Shown here: positions 25,844 to 34,883 of the stretch, piece after piece
Numbering within the stretch: the first letter of the stretch is position 1
Layout of the letters: every line of letters starts with the position of its first letter
NCBI RefSeq assembly: GCF_011290685.1
Contig: NZ_JAANYN010000001.1
Span: 231,325 to 295,324 of the forward strand
Direction of reading: 5' to 3'
Source of the DNA: Cyclobacterium plantarum
Lineage (GTDB): Bacteria; Bacteroidota; Bacteroidia; Cytophagales; Cyclobacteriaceae
DNA: 64,000 bases
Position numbers and translations under genes: made by a program
The notes under the pieces: model-generated
Told to the model about the DNA's origin: nothing
The model's input: the letters and a program-made list of their open reading frames with translations, nothing else
Database searches by the model: none

Positions 25844-26691
25844 CGGATGGAATGTTGCTGAAGCCAATAAGCCTCTAAAAGCTGGGTGTTTTTTAAGTTT
25901 TCAGTGCCTTTTTGATACGTAATATTTTGAGTAGGACTGCTCTGCTGGATATTTTTGAAAAAACCCTGAAGATTTTCCAGGGAAGAATGAACCCAATCCA
26001 GATTTCCGAAAACACTGATCTTACAATGGGCCTGGTCAAATGCCAACTGTTGAAGGACAATAAACAGGTACCGCAAAAGTGTTTGCTCTTCATGCACAAT
26101 AAACCTGTTAAACACCATTAGCTCCCCATCTTTGAATCCTGCAATATACATGCTGTTTGGTGCGGTGTGGATAAAAATCTCCTGTTTGAGCAAGTCTTTG
26201 TTGTTGTGGAGAAAATAATCCAGCACATGGGCTGCTCCATGGGAAGTTTCCATTTCGGGCAGTCTGCTGTCCAATATATTGAGGAGGCCCTTGTCTGCCG
26301 CGCCAAGTACCTGTATGCTGTTATTAGAGATTCCGGAATAGATGACTTCGTCTTTTTCGGGATTTACCCTGGTGGCAAAATTCAGATAAAGGGCACTATG
26401 GGCAGGGTTAAATAAAATCCCGGGCACAAGGGTAAACCTTTGATGGTGGAGGTATAACCTGCCGGAGGTGTTGGAGGCATTGATCAATTCATCACTGCCA
26501 ACGATTTTTTCAAGGGCTTCTTCTTCATGAAGGGAATAAATGTTGGCAGCTATTACAGACTGATCCGATTGACGGTGAGCAATCACGGTCAACAGGCTTT
26601 CATATAAGAAAAGCGATAGATTTGATATGTCCTGCACATCAAATCTATCGCTAATGAATTTACTCTGGATATGATTGGTTTCTCCTGACAA
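25840..26691 (-). CDS. DUF3822 family protein
   Basis: This 283-residue cytoplasmic protein matches the DUF3822 family, which is found almost only in Bacteroidota and usually just upstream of coaD. Its sequence (SLFLYESLLTVIAHRQSDQS near the start, FIHTAPNSMYIAGFKDGELM, and YLFIVLQQLAFDQ) suggests two ASKHA-like (actin/hexokinase-type) halves, but that fold call is inference. It overlaps coaD by 4 bp and lies 2 bp after the membrane-anchored protein gene, so the three form one operon. Confidence 0.9.
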   Translation of the reverse strand: MSGETNHIQSKFISDRFDVQDISNLSLFLYESLLTVIAHRQSDQSVIAANIYSLHEEEALEKIVGSDELINASNTSGRLYLHHQRFTLVPGILFNPAHSALYLNFATRVNPEKDEVIYSGISNNSIQVLGAADKGLLNILDSRLPEMETSHGAAHVLDYFLHNNKDLLKQEIFIHTAPNSMYIAGFKDGELMVFNRFIVHEEQTLLRYLFIVLQQLAFDQAHCKISVFGNLDWVHSSLENLQGFFKNIQQSSPTQNITYQKGTENLKNTQLLEAYWLQQHSIR

Positions 26692-26693
26692 GC

Positions 26694-27275
26694 TTACTCC
26701 CAGTTTCCTGAGGTAGAAGAATCCGTTCTGGAACCCACCCTCAAAGCCTTTTCATTGTTATTTCTTCTTCTATCAGGGTTGATCGGAGCCGGATCCCTGA
26801 TTTCAAATACAGCGATTTCCCTGTTGCTTCTCTCGATTTTATCTGCGAAAAACTCAAAGGTCTTTCCACCTGATCCCGGAACTACATTCAAAAGGTCCAG
26901 ATTGAACTCAGGATATTTGTTTTCGTTGAAAAGGGAATCTTGAACATTTACCGACCCCAGGGTATCAATTGTTACTGTGGTTTCTTCTTTGCCGTATTCC
27001 AGAAGCTCAGTAGTTTCTGTTCTTTGTACAATATAAATTCTGCCGTCTTCAATAAATTCCTTAAGGTCATTCCAGTTTGAGGCATATTCCCCCTTGGTAG
27101 CCTGGTAAGCAATTTGGGCATCTCGCAGCATTTCCAGCTTTTCAATGATCCTTTCTTCAGTTCTTTCAAGCATTTTTTCTTCTTCAACTACTTCATCCAC
27201 TCCCAAATACAACCTGTATCCAAGGCCCAAAGCTCCCAGAAGAAATACAATCGATAAAATCTTACTCAACGTCAT
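26694..27275 (-). CDS. Conserved hypothetical membrane-anchored protein
   Basis: This 193-residue protein has one N-terminal membrane segment (about residues 4-24, KILSIVFLLGALGLGYRLYL). A Glu-rich helix comes next (VEEEKMLERTEERIIEKLEML), followed by RDAQIAYQATKGEYASNWND, a layout that loosely resembles pseudopilin-like proteins, and a polar tail. It is the first gene of the DUF3822-coaD operon, 2 bp upstream of DUF3822. I can give no function. Confidence 0.75.
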   Translation of the reverse strand: MTLSKILSIVFLLGALGLGYRLYLGVDEVVEEEKMLERTEERIIEKLEMLRDAQIAYQATKGEYASNWNDLKEFIEDGRIYIVQRTETTELLEYGKEETTVTIDTLGSVNVQDSLFNENKYPEFNLDLLNVVPGSGGKTFEFFADKIERSNREIAVFEIRDPAPINPDRRRNNNEKALRVGSRTDSSTSGNWE

Positions 27276-27336
27276 TTTAAATATCTTTAAGGCTTAATTA
27301 AATTAATACTAAGAATTGATGGTTTGTTTTAGAATG

Positions 27337-27840
27337 CTATTTTATGCAATTATTTTCAAAATTAAAATATCCTTTCCATATTCTTACATCATTCAGGGAA
27401 TTAATTCTTCTGAAGACGGCATGTTTTTCATCAGGAGGGATCAATTTGATTTCATCCAGACTCAGGAATCGGATGTCCTCTATCAACTGCTGCTCATCAC
27501 CTAACTCAGGATCGTAACCCAAAATCAACTCTCCCTCTTTTTGGAAAACCTCAAAAAAAAGTTCGATAGCATGCAGGGGTGGAGATAGAAACTCATGTAC
27601 GAATAAATATTCTCCCACCTCAATGCCAAGGCCGGTTTCCTCAAGGAATTCCCGCTGCAGGTTTTCCCTGGCATTCTGGCCGAATTTCATGCCCCCTCCC
27701 GGCACATTCCAAAATGATTTGCCACTTCCCATGCGGTGTTTGATCATAAGAACCTTATCTTCCTGAATTAAAAGACCATTTACCCTGGCCCTAAGCCGGT
27801 TCCCGAAATTATCTGTGATGTCCTTTTTTATGTTAGGCAT
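27337..27840 (-). CDS. Nudix hydrolase
   Basis: This 167-residue Nudix protein is translated from the ATG at 27840 (MPNIKKDITDNFGNR). The longer frame upstream overlaps the divergent helicase gene and adds unrelated sequence. The Nudix box is GGMKFGQNARENLQREFLEE. The REFLEE metal-binding part is intact, but the first Glu of the consensus is replaced by Gln. FWNVPGGGM precedes the box. The substrate is unknown. Confidence 0.88.
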   Translation of the reverse strand: MPNIKKDITDNFGNRLRARVNGLLIQEDKVLMIKHRMGSGKSFWNVPGGGMKFGQNARENLQREFLEETGLGIEVGEYLFVHEFLSPPLHAIELFFEVFQKEGELILGYDPELGDEQQLIEDIRFLSLDEIKLIPPDEKHAVFRRINSLNDVRIWKGYFNFENNCIK

Positions 27841-27862
27841 TTTCCTTTTAGTTTCGCAACAG

Positions 27863-29287
27863 ATGCGTAAAGATAACCAAGCCATTTCAAAGCCTTCCGA
27901 AAAGATCAGGAAAATATTCCCCCACAATCCTACTGTGGATCAGCAGGTTTTTTTTGAAGCCATGAATGATTTTTTAAAGGAAAAGGTAGCATCGGCCTCT
28001 GCTTTTATTTTGAAGGGTTTTGCAGGAACAGGCAAAACCACGGCTCTGGCAGCCCTGGTCCGTATTTTGCCGGAATATGGACTCAGACCTGTAATGCTGG
28101 CCCCTACAGGAAGGGCAGCCAAAGTGATGAGCGCTTACGCGGGAAAAACGGGATACACCATACATAAAATCATATACCGCCCTCAGGAAAAAGCCGCTGA
28201 TGGCTTGTATGGTTTTGAAGTACAAAAAAACTACTACCATAAATCTGTCTTTATTGTTGACGAAGCTTCCATGCTTTCCGATGACCGATCCTCGGGTAAA
28301 TCCCTGCTTGCAGATCTGATCAATTTTGTTTTTCAAAACCCCGAAAACAGATTGATGCTCATCGGAGATATGGCCCAACTCCCTCCTGTAGGAAGCGAAG
28401 ACAGCCCGGCTTTGGACAAGGATTACCTGATAAGGAATTTCAAGCTTGAAGTTCAGGAAGCCGTATTGAAAGTGGTTACCCGGCAGCAACTGGATTCTGG
28501 AATTCTGGCCAATGCCACCGCATTAAGAGAGCAGGTGACAGCAAAAATTCCGAAAATAACGTTCAAATCAAAAGGCTATACTGATTTTTACCGGATGACA
28601 GGGGAGAGGCTTGAGGATGGCTTGAGGTATGCCTACGATAAATTTGGACTAGACAATACCATGATCATTACCCGATCCAATAAGGCTGCGGTGCAGTACA
28701 ACAGGTACATCAGGAATGCTATTTTTTATCATGAAGACGAATTGAGTGCAGGAGACCGGCTAATGATCGTAAAAAATAACTATACTTACATGGAGGAATC
28801 CCAAAAAGTAAGTTTTTTGGCCAATGGGGATTTTGTTGAAATACTTAAAATTCGTTCATTTGAGGAACTTTATGGCCTGAGGTTTGCTACACTGGAATTG
28901 AGACTGATTGATTATCCCGAAGAGCTGCCTTTTGAGGCCAGGGTAATATTGGATACTTTGCATTCAGAATTACCGGCTTTGGGCCATGATCAATGGAAGG
29001 AATTGTACAATATGGTGTCTGAAGATTACCTGGATTTGGGTAGTAAAACCAAAATCAGGGAGGCTTTAAAAAAGGATCCTTATTTGAATGCCCTTCAGGT
29101 AAAATATGCCTATACCCTCACTTGTCACAAGTCACAGGGGGGACAGTGGGATGCAGTGTTTGTAGACCAGGGCTATTTGAAGGAGGGGCAAATTGATAAA
29201 AATTACGTAAGGTGGTTGTATACGGCAATGACCCGGGCAAAGGAAGAACTGTACATGGTGAACTTTCATCCCAGTTTTTTCATTTAA
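27863..29287 (+). CDS. RecD-like ATP-dependent DNA helicase
   Basis: This 474-residue superfamily 1 helicase belongs to the short RecD/Dda-like group. Walker A is KGFAGTGKTT (residues 51-60), motif II is FIVDEASML, motif III is LIGDMAQLPPVG, and the C-terminal UvrD_C_2 block reads YAYTLTCHKSQGGQWDAVFV followed by RWLYTAMTRAKEELYMV. There is no long RecD2-type N-terminal domain. I chose the ATG at 27863, which leaves 22 bp to the divergent Nudix start. It probably acts in DNA repair or replication restart. Confidence 0.92.
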   Translation: MRKDNQAISKPSEKIRKIFPHNPTVDQQVFFEAMNDFLKEKVASASAFILKGFAGTGKTTALAALVRILPEYGLRPVMLAPTGRAAKVMSAYAGKTGYTIHKIIYRPQEKAADGLYGFEVQKNYYHKSVFIVDEASMLSDDRSSGKSLLADLINFVFQNPENRLMLIGDMAQLPPVGSEDSPALDKDYLIRNFKLEVQEAVLKVVTRQQLDSGILANATALREQVTAKIPKITFKSKGYTDFYRMTGERLEDGLRYAYDKFGLDNTMIITRSNKAAVQYNRYIRNAIFYHEDELSAGDRLMIVKNNYTYMEESQKVSFLANGDFVEILKIRSFEELYGLRFATLELRLIDYPEELPFEARVILDTLHSELPALGHDQWKELYNMVSEDYLDLGSKTKIREALKKDPYLNALQVKYAYTLTCHKSQGGQWDAVFVDQGYLKEGQIDKNYVRWLYTAMTRAKEELYMVNFHPSFFI

Positions 29288-29329
29288 TGCATACTGAAAG
29301 AGAAATTTTAAATTAATAATCTAATACCT

Positions 29330-29731
29330 ATGAAAAAGTTATTGACATTCGCATTGGCCCTTGCCTTGAGTACGGCCCTGGCAATGGCTCAGGAAAAGAC
29401 AGCAGATGGACCTGTGATTACCTTTGAGGAATCTTCCAAGGATTTTGGAGACATCACACAGGGAGACAAGGTAGAAAACGTATTTAAATTTGAAAACACC
29501 GGAACAGCACCTTTGGTCATTTCAAATGTAGCTGCAACTTGTGGATGTACGGTGCCCAGTTGGCCCAAGGAACCCATTGCACCGGGAAAAAAAGGAGAAA
29601 TCAAGGTGTCTTTTAACTCCGCAGGAAAGATGGGAAAACAAAATAGTGTGGTTCGGATTTACTCCAATGCAAGTGAACCCATTGAAAAAGTTTCCATGAT
29701 ATCCAATGTACTTCCCAAAGGGACCAAATAA
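29330..29731 (+). CDS. DUF1573 domain exported protein
   Basis: This 133-residue protein carries a Sec signal (MKKLLTFALALALSTALAMAQ) followed by a single DUF1573 domain with an immunoglobulin-like fold: ITFEESSKDFGDITQGDKVE, FKFENTGTAPLVISNVAATCGCTVPSW (with the conserved CGC), and PGKKGEIKVSFNSAGKMG. The family is abundant in Bacteroidota and is thought to sit in the periplasm or on the surface. Its role is not known. A rho-independent terminator follows. Confidence 0.93.
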   Translation: MKKLLTFALALALSTALAMAQEKTADGPVITFEESSKDFGDITQGDKVENVFKFENTGTAPLVISNVAATCGCTVPSWPKEPIAPGKKGEIKVSFNSAGKMGKQNSVVRIYSNASEPIEKVSMISNVLPKGTK

Positions 29732-29757
29732 TATTACATCTTATTAATTGAATTTTA

Positions 29758-29791
29758 AACCTGCCCAAGTTTATCTTGGACAGGTTTTTTT
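29758..29791 (+). terminator. Terminator after DUF1573 gene
   Basis: The stem AACCTGCCCAAG pairs with CTTGGACAGGTT apart from one C-A mismatch. It has a short loop and a run of seven T on the plus strand. It sits between convergent genes. Confidence 0.85.
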
Positions 29792-29794
29792 AGC

Positions 29795-30547
29795 TTATTG
29801 GTGGATGGCTTGCTTGATGATGCGGGTCAAAGAGCTGGCCCATTGTGCATAAATGTGTCTGTTGGGATGCAGTCCATCCCCCACTACATGGTCAGCAAAG
29901 CCTCCGATAGACCTGTAGCTTTCGGTGATCTCCAGATAGGGGATATTGAAATCAGCCGCCTGCTGTTTTACTACCTGGTTGAAGGCATCAATTTCCCGGG
30001 AAATATCAGCTTTCTCCTGTGGGCTGGAATGGCCAAAGGGCGTTACCCCCCAATCCGGTATGGAAATCAACACCAGTCGATTTGAATTTTCATTGAGCAG
30101 GTCCAGACTTATTGTTATCAATTCTTTCAATTCATCCCTAAACTGGTCCAAAGCAAGTCCCCGGTATTGGTTATTTACCCCTATCAGTAGGCTGACAAAA
30201 TCAAAGCTTCCTGTTTTCAGGTTTTTAGCCTTTAATTCGGCCAGCAATTCCCCACTGGTCCAGCCAGTTTTTGCAATGATTTTAATTTCAGAGAAATGAA
30301 TGCCTTCATTTTTCAGCATGCGTCCTGCCTGCATCGGATAGGTAAATTCCGGGACTTCTCCTTCACCTACAGTATAACTGTCCCCTAAAGCCAGGTAACT
30401 ATATTCACCGGAATTGAATTCTGGATTGGTTTTTGGGATGTTTTCAGGCATATTATCTTGAATTACACAGGAAAAATTGAAAATTAAACTACTGAAGGAA
30501 AGGATAATGTGTGCCCATATTTTGGTTTCAGGATCAAACAGGTTCAT
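29795..30547 (-). CDS. SGNH/GDSL hydrolase lipoprotein
   Basis: This 250-residue exported esterase-like protein has block I as LALGDSYTVGEG with the nucleophile Ser, LLIGVNNQYRG as block III, and VGDGLHPNRHIY as the final Asp-x-x-His block. The N-terminus (WAHIILSFSSLIFNFSC) looks like a lipoprotein signal with Cys at residue 27. The substrate could be an acylated glycan or lipid. It lies 8 bp downstream of the LD-carboxypeptidase gene in a minus-strand run of envelope genes. Confidence 0.9.
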   Translation of the reverse strand: MNLFDPETKIWAHIILSFSSLIFNFSCVIQDNMPENIPKTNPEFNSGEYSYLALGDSYTVGEGEVPEFTYPMQAGRMLKNEGIHFSEIKIIAKTGWTSGELLAELKAKNLKTGSFDFVSLLIGVNNQYRGLALDQFRDELKELITISLDLLNENSNRLVLISIPDWGVTPFGHSSPQEKADISREIDAFNQVVKQQAADFNIPYLEITESYRSIGGFADHVVGDGLHPNRHIYAQWASSLTRIIKQAIHQ

Positions 30548-30555
30548 AAGATGGT

Positions 30556-31599
30556 TTACTGGAAAATGGCTCCCCTGGTTTCCAGTATTCCCTGGTTGGC
30601 ATCCATGGACATTTTTGCACCAAAGGGTAGCAGGAACTGCTTGGGTACATGGCCGATCATTGCCCCCCTGAATGCGGGTATCTTATGTGGCAGCAGGTAA
30701 TCGTCCAAAATCTGGTCCAGGGTAAGGTTGCCATAGCCGCCGCTGGGATCACAATCTGTGCATTGTCCAAAAACAAATCCCCGGATTTCCCTGAAAACGC
30801 CCATGAGCATCAGGGTACTCATCATTCGGTCTATCCTGTAAGGCTCTTCCCCTATATCCTCCAAAAATAATATCTTGTTTTTGAAGTCGGGAAGGTAAGG
30901 TGAGCCGGCCAGTGCAGTGAGTACGGTAAGATTGCCTCCTACAAGATCTCCCTCTGCTTTTCCAGGGTGGATGGTTCTGATCCGGTTTTTCTTGATTACC
31001 AGGTCATCGGTTTCTTCCAATTCATTTTTATAGGTGATTGTGCCTCCGGTACCAAAGAAAACAGTGCGAAACTGGTCGGCATTGAAACTGTTCCAGCTTC
31101 CGGAACCATTGGGACCATGAAAGGTAATCAATCCCGTTTGTGCATTGATGGCATTGTGCAGGGCAGTAATATCGCTATAACCCATGATGGGTTTGGGATT
31201 CTTTTTGATCAGCTCATAGTTTAATAGTGGAAGAATTCGGGCGGCCCCGGATCCACCTCTGATACAAACCACTGCTTTTATTTTTTTGTTTCCAAACATA
31301 TCATTCAGATCGGCAGCTCTTTCTGCATCGCTACCCGCCAGGTGTCCCCTTCTTTCGCTCAGGTATTTCCCTTCGACCACCTTTAACCCCAATGCCTCCA
31401 GGGCTTCTTTGGCGAAGGTGAATTCCATGATATCAGCAGTAGCGGCAGATGGGCTGACCAGGCCTACCCTATCTCCAGGCTGAAGTTTTTTTGGTAATAG
31501 GGTATCCGGATTGATTGGCTTGTTAGTGGTGGTAAAACCCGTAAAGGGCACAATCCCCAGGCCCAAACCAAGGGATTTGATAAATTGTCTTTTTTTCAT
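30556..31599 (-). CDS. LD-carboxypeptidase (peptidase family S66)
   Basis: This 347-residue exported enzyme carries an N-terminal signal (MKKRQFIKSLGLGLGIVPFTG). Family S66 marks are LQPGDRVGLVSPSA, AVVCIRGGSGAARILPLLNY, MGYSDITALH with the nucleophile Ser, HGPNGSG, GGNLTVLTALAGSPYLPD with ILFLEDIGEEPYRIDRM (catalytic Glu), and a late GHVPKQFLLPFG with the catalytic His. It would trim the tetrapeptide of murein at the L,D bond during recycling. It is 8 bp from the DD-carboxypeptidase gene upstream. Confidence 0.93.
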   Translation of the reverse strand: MKKRQFIKSLGLGLGIVPFTGFTTTNKPINPDTLLPKKLQPGDRVGLVSPSAATADIMEFTFAKEALEALGLKVVEGKYLSERRGHLAGSDAERAADLNDMFGNKKIKAVVCIRGGSGAARILPLLNYELIKKNPKPIMGYSDITALHNAINAQTGLITFHGPNGSGSWNSFNADQFRTVFFGTGGTITYKNELEETDDLVIKKNRIRTIHPGKAEGDLVGGNLTVLTALAGSPYLPDFKNKILFLEDIGEEPYRIDRMMSTLMLMGVFREIRGFVFGQCTDCDPSGGYGNLTLDQILDDYLLPHKIPAFRGAMIGHVPKQFLLPFGAKMSMDANQGILETRGAIFQ

Positions 31600-31607
31600 G
31601 GCAGAAT

Positions 31608-32897
31608 TTAAAAATTATCCCTGATATAAAGCAAGACTTTTTCCATTTGATTCCGGACCACGGAGGCTTTATGGGGGTAATTGTTGTTCATAAATGCAAA
31701 AGCATAAATTTTATTTTTTTTGGTTTTCAGAAATCCCACCATGCTGTGGTGATTGCTGATGGTACCGGTCTTGGCCATGACATAGGGCACAGGAGCCTGA
31801 TAATTGTATTTGAGGGTACCGGTTCGTCCTCCTGTGGGGAGCATGCTAAAAAGTTCCTCATCGGGAAAAAGCCTGTAGATTTTCTCCGCCAGGGCTACCA
31901 TGGTTCTGGGGGTAAATAGGTTGTGCCTGGACAATCCTGAACCATCTACCCATTGAGGGTCATCCGGCAGATCATACAAGTAGGTTTTTTTTAGGTATTC
32001 AATTGCCTTTTCGCTGTTCAATTCTCTATGTACTTCATCGGCGATTTGGAGAAGCAACTGTTCAGCAATAAAATTATCACTTTCCAGCAGCATTTCTTTG
32101 TACAATGCTTTGGTGGGAATACCTTTCAATATGAAATGATCAGGAGGAAGCTTTTCATCGGACAACAACACGGGAATTTCCCAATCTTTGCTCGCGATTT
32201 CCGCAAAAATATCTTCGGAAATGATAAAGGGAACCTTGATATCCCGGCCATTGTAGGTTCTGGGATTGTAAAAAAACCTGTTGCTGTGCCAGTCTCTTTG
32301 CACATTTTTTACCGGTTTTTCGGTGGTTTCTACGGTAAACAAAGATGGACTGATCACCGGTCGGTTGTTTACGTTTCTTGAGTTGACCAAATTACCATAT
32401 AGGGGAAGAGGGGACTTTTCAGGAGAATAGGAATAATAATAATCATCCCATTGCCAGCCAAAGCCAAAAGCCTCATCTTTCCAGTTGCTGGAAGAGTAGT
32501 AGACTGTATCGTAATCGGAGAGAAAGCTTTTCAATTTAGGGTTGGGCAGGGAAGGATATTTCCAGGAAGGATCTCCCGTACCCCATATGGTGACCTTATT
32601 TCCATCGGGCAGGAATCGCAAAAAGGTTGTGCTGTCTCCCAGAACCATCAAAGATCCGAAAAAGGTAAAGAGTTTGGTAGTGGAAGCGGGTATGAAATAC
32701 AAATGACTGTTTTTGTCATACCGGATTTGCTGGCTATCTAAATCATAGAGCATGAAACCAGTGAGGTGATTGTCAAAAAATGTTCCTTCACCAAGAAGTT
32801 GGTCCAGCCCGATAATGATCGATCTGGCATCCTGGGATTTAACACCAGTTTGAAATGAACAAAGAATTAATATAGCCAGAAAAGTTTTTTTGCCCAT
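31608..32897 (-). CDS. D-alanyl-D-alanine carboxypeptidase (S13, PBP4-like)
   Basis: This 429-residue exported penicillin-binding protein has a signal peptide ending near VKSQ (residue 22). The active-site motifs are S-x-x-K as PASTTKLFT (Ser72, Lys75), S-x-N as DGSGLSRHN and K-T-G as MAKTGTISNHH. The domain insert between the first two motifs is present, as expected for S13. It removes terminal D-Ala from murein or opens crosslinks. It is followed by the S66 peptidase and GDSL genes, suggesting a small cell-wall turnover operon. Confidence 0.93.
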   Translation of the reverse strand: MGKKTFLAILILCSFQTGVKSQDARSIIIGLDQLLGEGTFFDNHLTGFMLYDLDSQQIRYDKNSHLYFIPASTTKLFTFFGSLMVLGDSTTFLRFLPDGNKVTIWGTGDPSWKYPSLPNPKLKSFLSDYDTVYYSSSNWKDEAFGFGWQWDDYYYSYSPEKSPLPLYGNLVNSRNVNNRPVISPSLFTVETTEKPVKNVQRDWHSNRFFYNPRTYNGRDIKVPFIISEDIFAEIASKDWEIPVLLSDEKLPPDHFILKGIPTKALYKEMLLESDNFIAEQLLLQIADEVHRELNSEKAIEYLKKTYLYDLPDDPQWVDGSGLSRHNLFTPRTMVALAEKIYRLFPDEELFSMLPTGGRTGTLKYNYQAPVPYVMAKTGTISNHHSMVGFLKTKKNKIYAFAFMNNNYPHKASVVRNQMEKVLLYIRDNF

Positions 32898-32900
32898 GTT

Positions 32901-33287
32901 TTATGATTGGTTTCCTTTGCCAAAACTAAAGAATAATAGCACCCATCCCAAAATAAAGGCCAGGCCACCCAAAGGGGTTATGGCTCCCAGCCAGGTCACC
33001 TGGCTAAGGCAAAGAACGTATAGGCTCCCTGAAAAGATTAAAATACCGGCAATAAAAAACCAGGCACTTGTGATCAACCGTTTTTTCTCCGGGAATAAAT
33101 GGGTGAGTGCACCCAACAGAAGTAAAGCAAGGCTATGGTAAAAATGGTAACTGACTGCTGTTTCGAAAGTATCCAGCCTACCTGTTTCTAAAAGTAAGGT
33201 TTCCAGGGCATGCGCACCAAAGGCACCAAAAACCACAGCCAGTGCTCCAAATGCAGCTGCAATCTGTAATATTCGTTCTGTTTTCAT
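32901..33287 (-). CDS. DUF423 family membrane protein
   Basis: This 128-residue inner-membrane protein has four predicted helices. The opening ILQIAAAFGALAVVFGAFGAHAL and the later YHFYHSLALLLLGAL are the conserved DUF423 (YgdD-like) blocks. The function is unknown. It lies 3 bp upstream of the DD-carboxypeptidase gene and probably shares its transcript. Confidence 0.92.
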   Translation of the reverse strand: MKTERILQIAAAFGALAVVFGAFGAHALETLLLETGRLDTFETAVSYHFYHSLALLLLGALTHLFPEKKRLITSAWFFIAGILIFSGSLYVLCLSQVTWLGAITPLGGLAFILGWVLLFFSFGKGNQS

Positions 33288-33414
33288 TTCTTTATAATTT
33301 GTAGCTAAAAGGTCATCACTTGTCCTGCCTTCAGGAGAATCACGCAGCTGACTGCCAGGCCGGTACTATATAATCATGCCTTATTTGTCGCTAGCGTCCG
33401 TTTCTGGGTACGGA

Positions 33415-34098
33415 TTAGTTATAATTCCGGGCACCGAAAATAGCACTACCTATTCTGACCATGGTGCTGCCTTCATCCTGAGCGATGAGATAATCAGCAC
33501 TCATGCCCATAGACAATTCTTTCAGTTGGACCTGTTCAGGAAGTACCATGCTTTTTAGTTTATCAAACAATTGGGACAAGCCTTTGAATTCATTTCTTAT
33601 GGTTTCCAAATTATCCGTATTGGTGGCCATTCCCATAAGTCCTGCTATATGAATGTTTTTCATGGTTTTGATTTCCTCTCCAGATAGAAAATCCATCAAT
33701 TCCTTTTCATCCCAGCCATATTTGGTCTCTTCTTTGGCAATATGTACCTGCAGCAGGCAGGGAATAATCCTTTCCACCTTTTTTCCCTCTTTATCTATTT
33801 GCTTCAATAATCTAAGGGAATCCACACTATGGATCAGATGTACATATGGAGCTATATATTTCACCTTGTTTCGCTGAAGGTGGCCTATCATGTGCCAACG
33901 GATGTCTTTGGGCAATTGATCTGCTTTTTCGGTCATTTCCTGTACCTTATTCTCACCAAAGTCCCTGATACCAGCGGCATAAGCCTGTTCCAAAATTGAT
34001 ATTGGTTTGGTTTTACTTACGGCTACCAAACGACAGTCCGGGTTTTTGAAAGTACTAAGCGTTTTTTCTAAATTATTGATGATGTCGGGCTCTTCCAT
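33415..34098 (-). CDS. YggS-family PLP homeostasis protein
   Basis: This 227-residue protein adopts the alanine-racemase-like TIM barrel without the second domain. PLP binds Lys29 in LVAVSKTKP. GIRDFGENKVQEM, WHMIGHLQRNK, HSVDSLRLL and LSMGMSADYLIAQDEGSTMVRIGSAIFG are diagnostic blocks. The family buffers free pyridoxal phosphate and affects amino acid metabolism. About 130 bp separate it from the DUF423 gene, so it may be a separate unit. Confidence 0.95.
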   Translation of the reverse strand: MEEPDIINNLEKTLSTFKNPDCRLVAVSKTKPISILEQAYAAGIRDFGENKVQEMTEKADQLPKDIRWHMIGHLQRNKVKYIAPYVHLIHSVDSLRLLKQIDKEGKKVERIIPCLLQVHIAKEETKYGWDEKELMDFLSGEEIKTMKNIHIAGLMGMATNTDNLETIRNEFKGLSQLFDKLKSMVLPEQVQLKELSMGMSADYLIAQDEGSTMVRIGSAIFGARNYN

Positions 34099-34254
34099 TT
34101 CGGCTTTTTATTCAGCAATTTTATGAATTGAAAACAAAGATATGGGTATATCGGGTACATTGCTACTTATAAACCTTTTGATAGGTAGCTGGTTTGGATA
34201 AAAATTAATTTATCTTAAAATCGGAATAATCCCAGGGCGGTAAATAAAGGAAAA

Positions 34255-34842
34255 ATGAAGTTGAAAACATTGTTTGTATTGGCCGGAATGTTTACCGGAC
34301 TTGTATGTAAAGCGCAAAATAAATCTTCTATACCCGAAATTAACGAGGAAAGAAAACGACTTGAAAGCAATGGAATGCTCGTTCTGGGTTCATGGGCTTT
34401 GGGTAACATGGTCTGGGGAGGAATTGGGGCCTCAAGGACAACAGGTGCCAGAAAAGGCTTTCACCAAATGAACATGTATTGGAATACCGTCAATCTGGCA
34501 ATCGCTGGTTTAGGGTATTTCAATGCCAAAAAGCACCAAACGGAGGGTAGTCTGTGGAAAAGCTTGCAGGCCCAGCAAAAAACAGAGAAGATCCTGCTTT
34601 TCAATGCAGCTTTAGATGCAGGCTATATGGCCGGAGGATTATACCTCATGGAGAGGGGAAAAAGAAGGCAAAATGACCAGTTGGTTGGATTTGGGAATGC
34701 AGTCATCCTCCAGGGGGCTTTCTTACTCGTTTTTGATGGTATTCTGTACTCCCTTCAGGTAAAAAACAAAGCGAAATTCAAGCCCTGGATTGACAAGGTA
34801 AATATCAGTACCAGCGGAATCAGCTACAAGGTTGAATTTTGA
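34255..34842 (+). CDS. Conserved hypothetical exported membrane protein
   Basis: This 195-residue protein has a Sec-type signal (MKLKTLFVLAGMFTGLVCKAQ) and then three or four hydrophobic segments, for example MLVLGSWALGNMVWGGIGA and NAVILQGAFLLVFDGILY. The layout matches a Bacteroidota-specific family of short hypothetical proteins (possibly DUF6992, which I cannot confirm). It stands alone and is followed by an AT-rich hairpin terminator. Confidence 0.8.
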   Translation: MKLKTLFVLAGMFTGLVCKAQNKSSIPEINEERKRLESNGMLVLGSWALGNMVWGGIGASRTTGARKGFHQMNMYWNTVNLAIAGLGYFNAKKHQTEGSLWKSLQAQQKTEKILLFNAALDAGYMAGGLYLMERGKRRQNDQLVGFGNAVILQGAFLLVFDGILYSLQVKNKAKFKPWIDKVNISTSGISYKVEF

Positions 34843-34857
34843 CAATTGTAAAACAGA

Positions 34858-34883
34858 AAAATAAATTTTCCGGAATTTATTTT
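34858..34883 (+). terminator. Likely terminator, AT-rich hairpin
   Basis: The arms AAAATAAATT and AATTTATTTT pair perfectly around the loop TTCCGG, 15 bp after the stop codon of the preceding gene. The T-rich 3' arm ends the structure. Confidence 0.6.
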
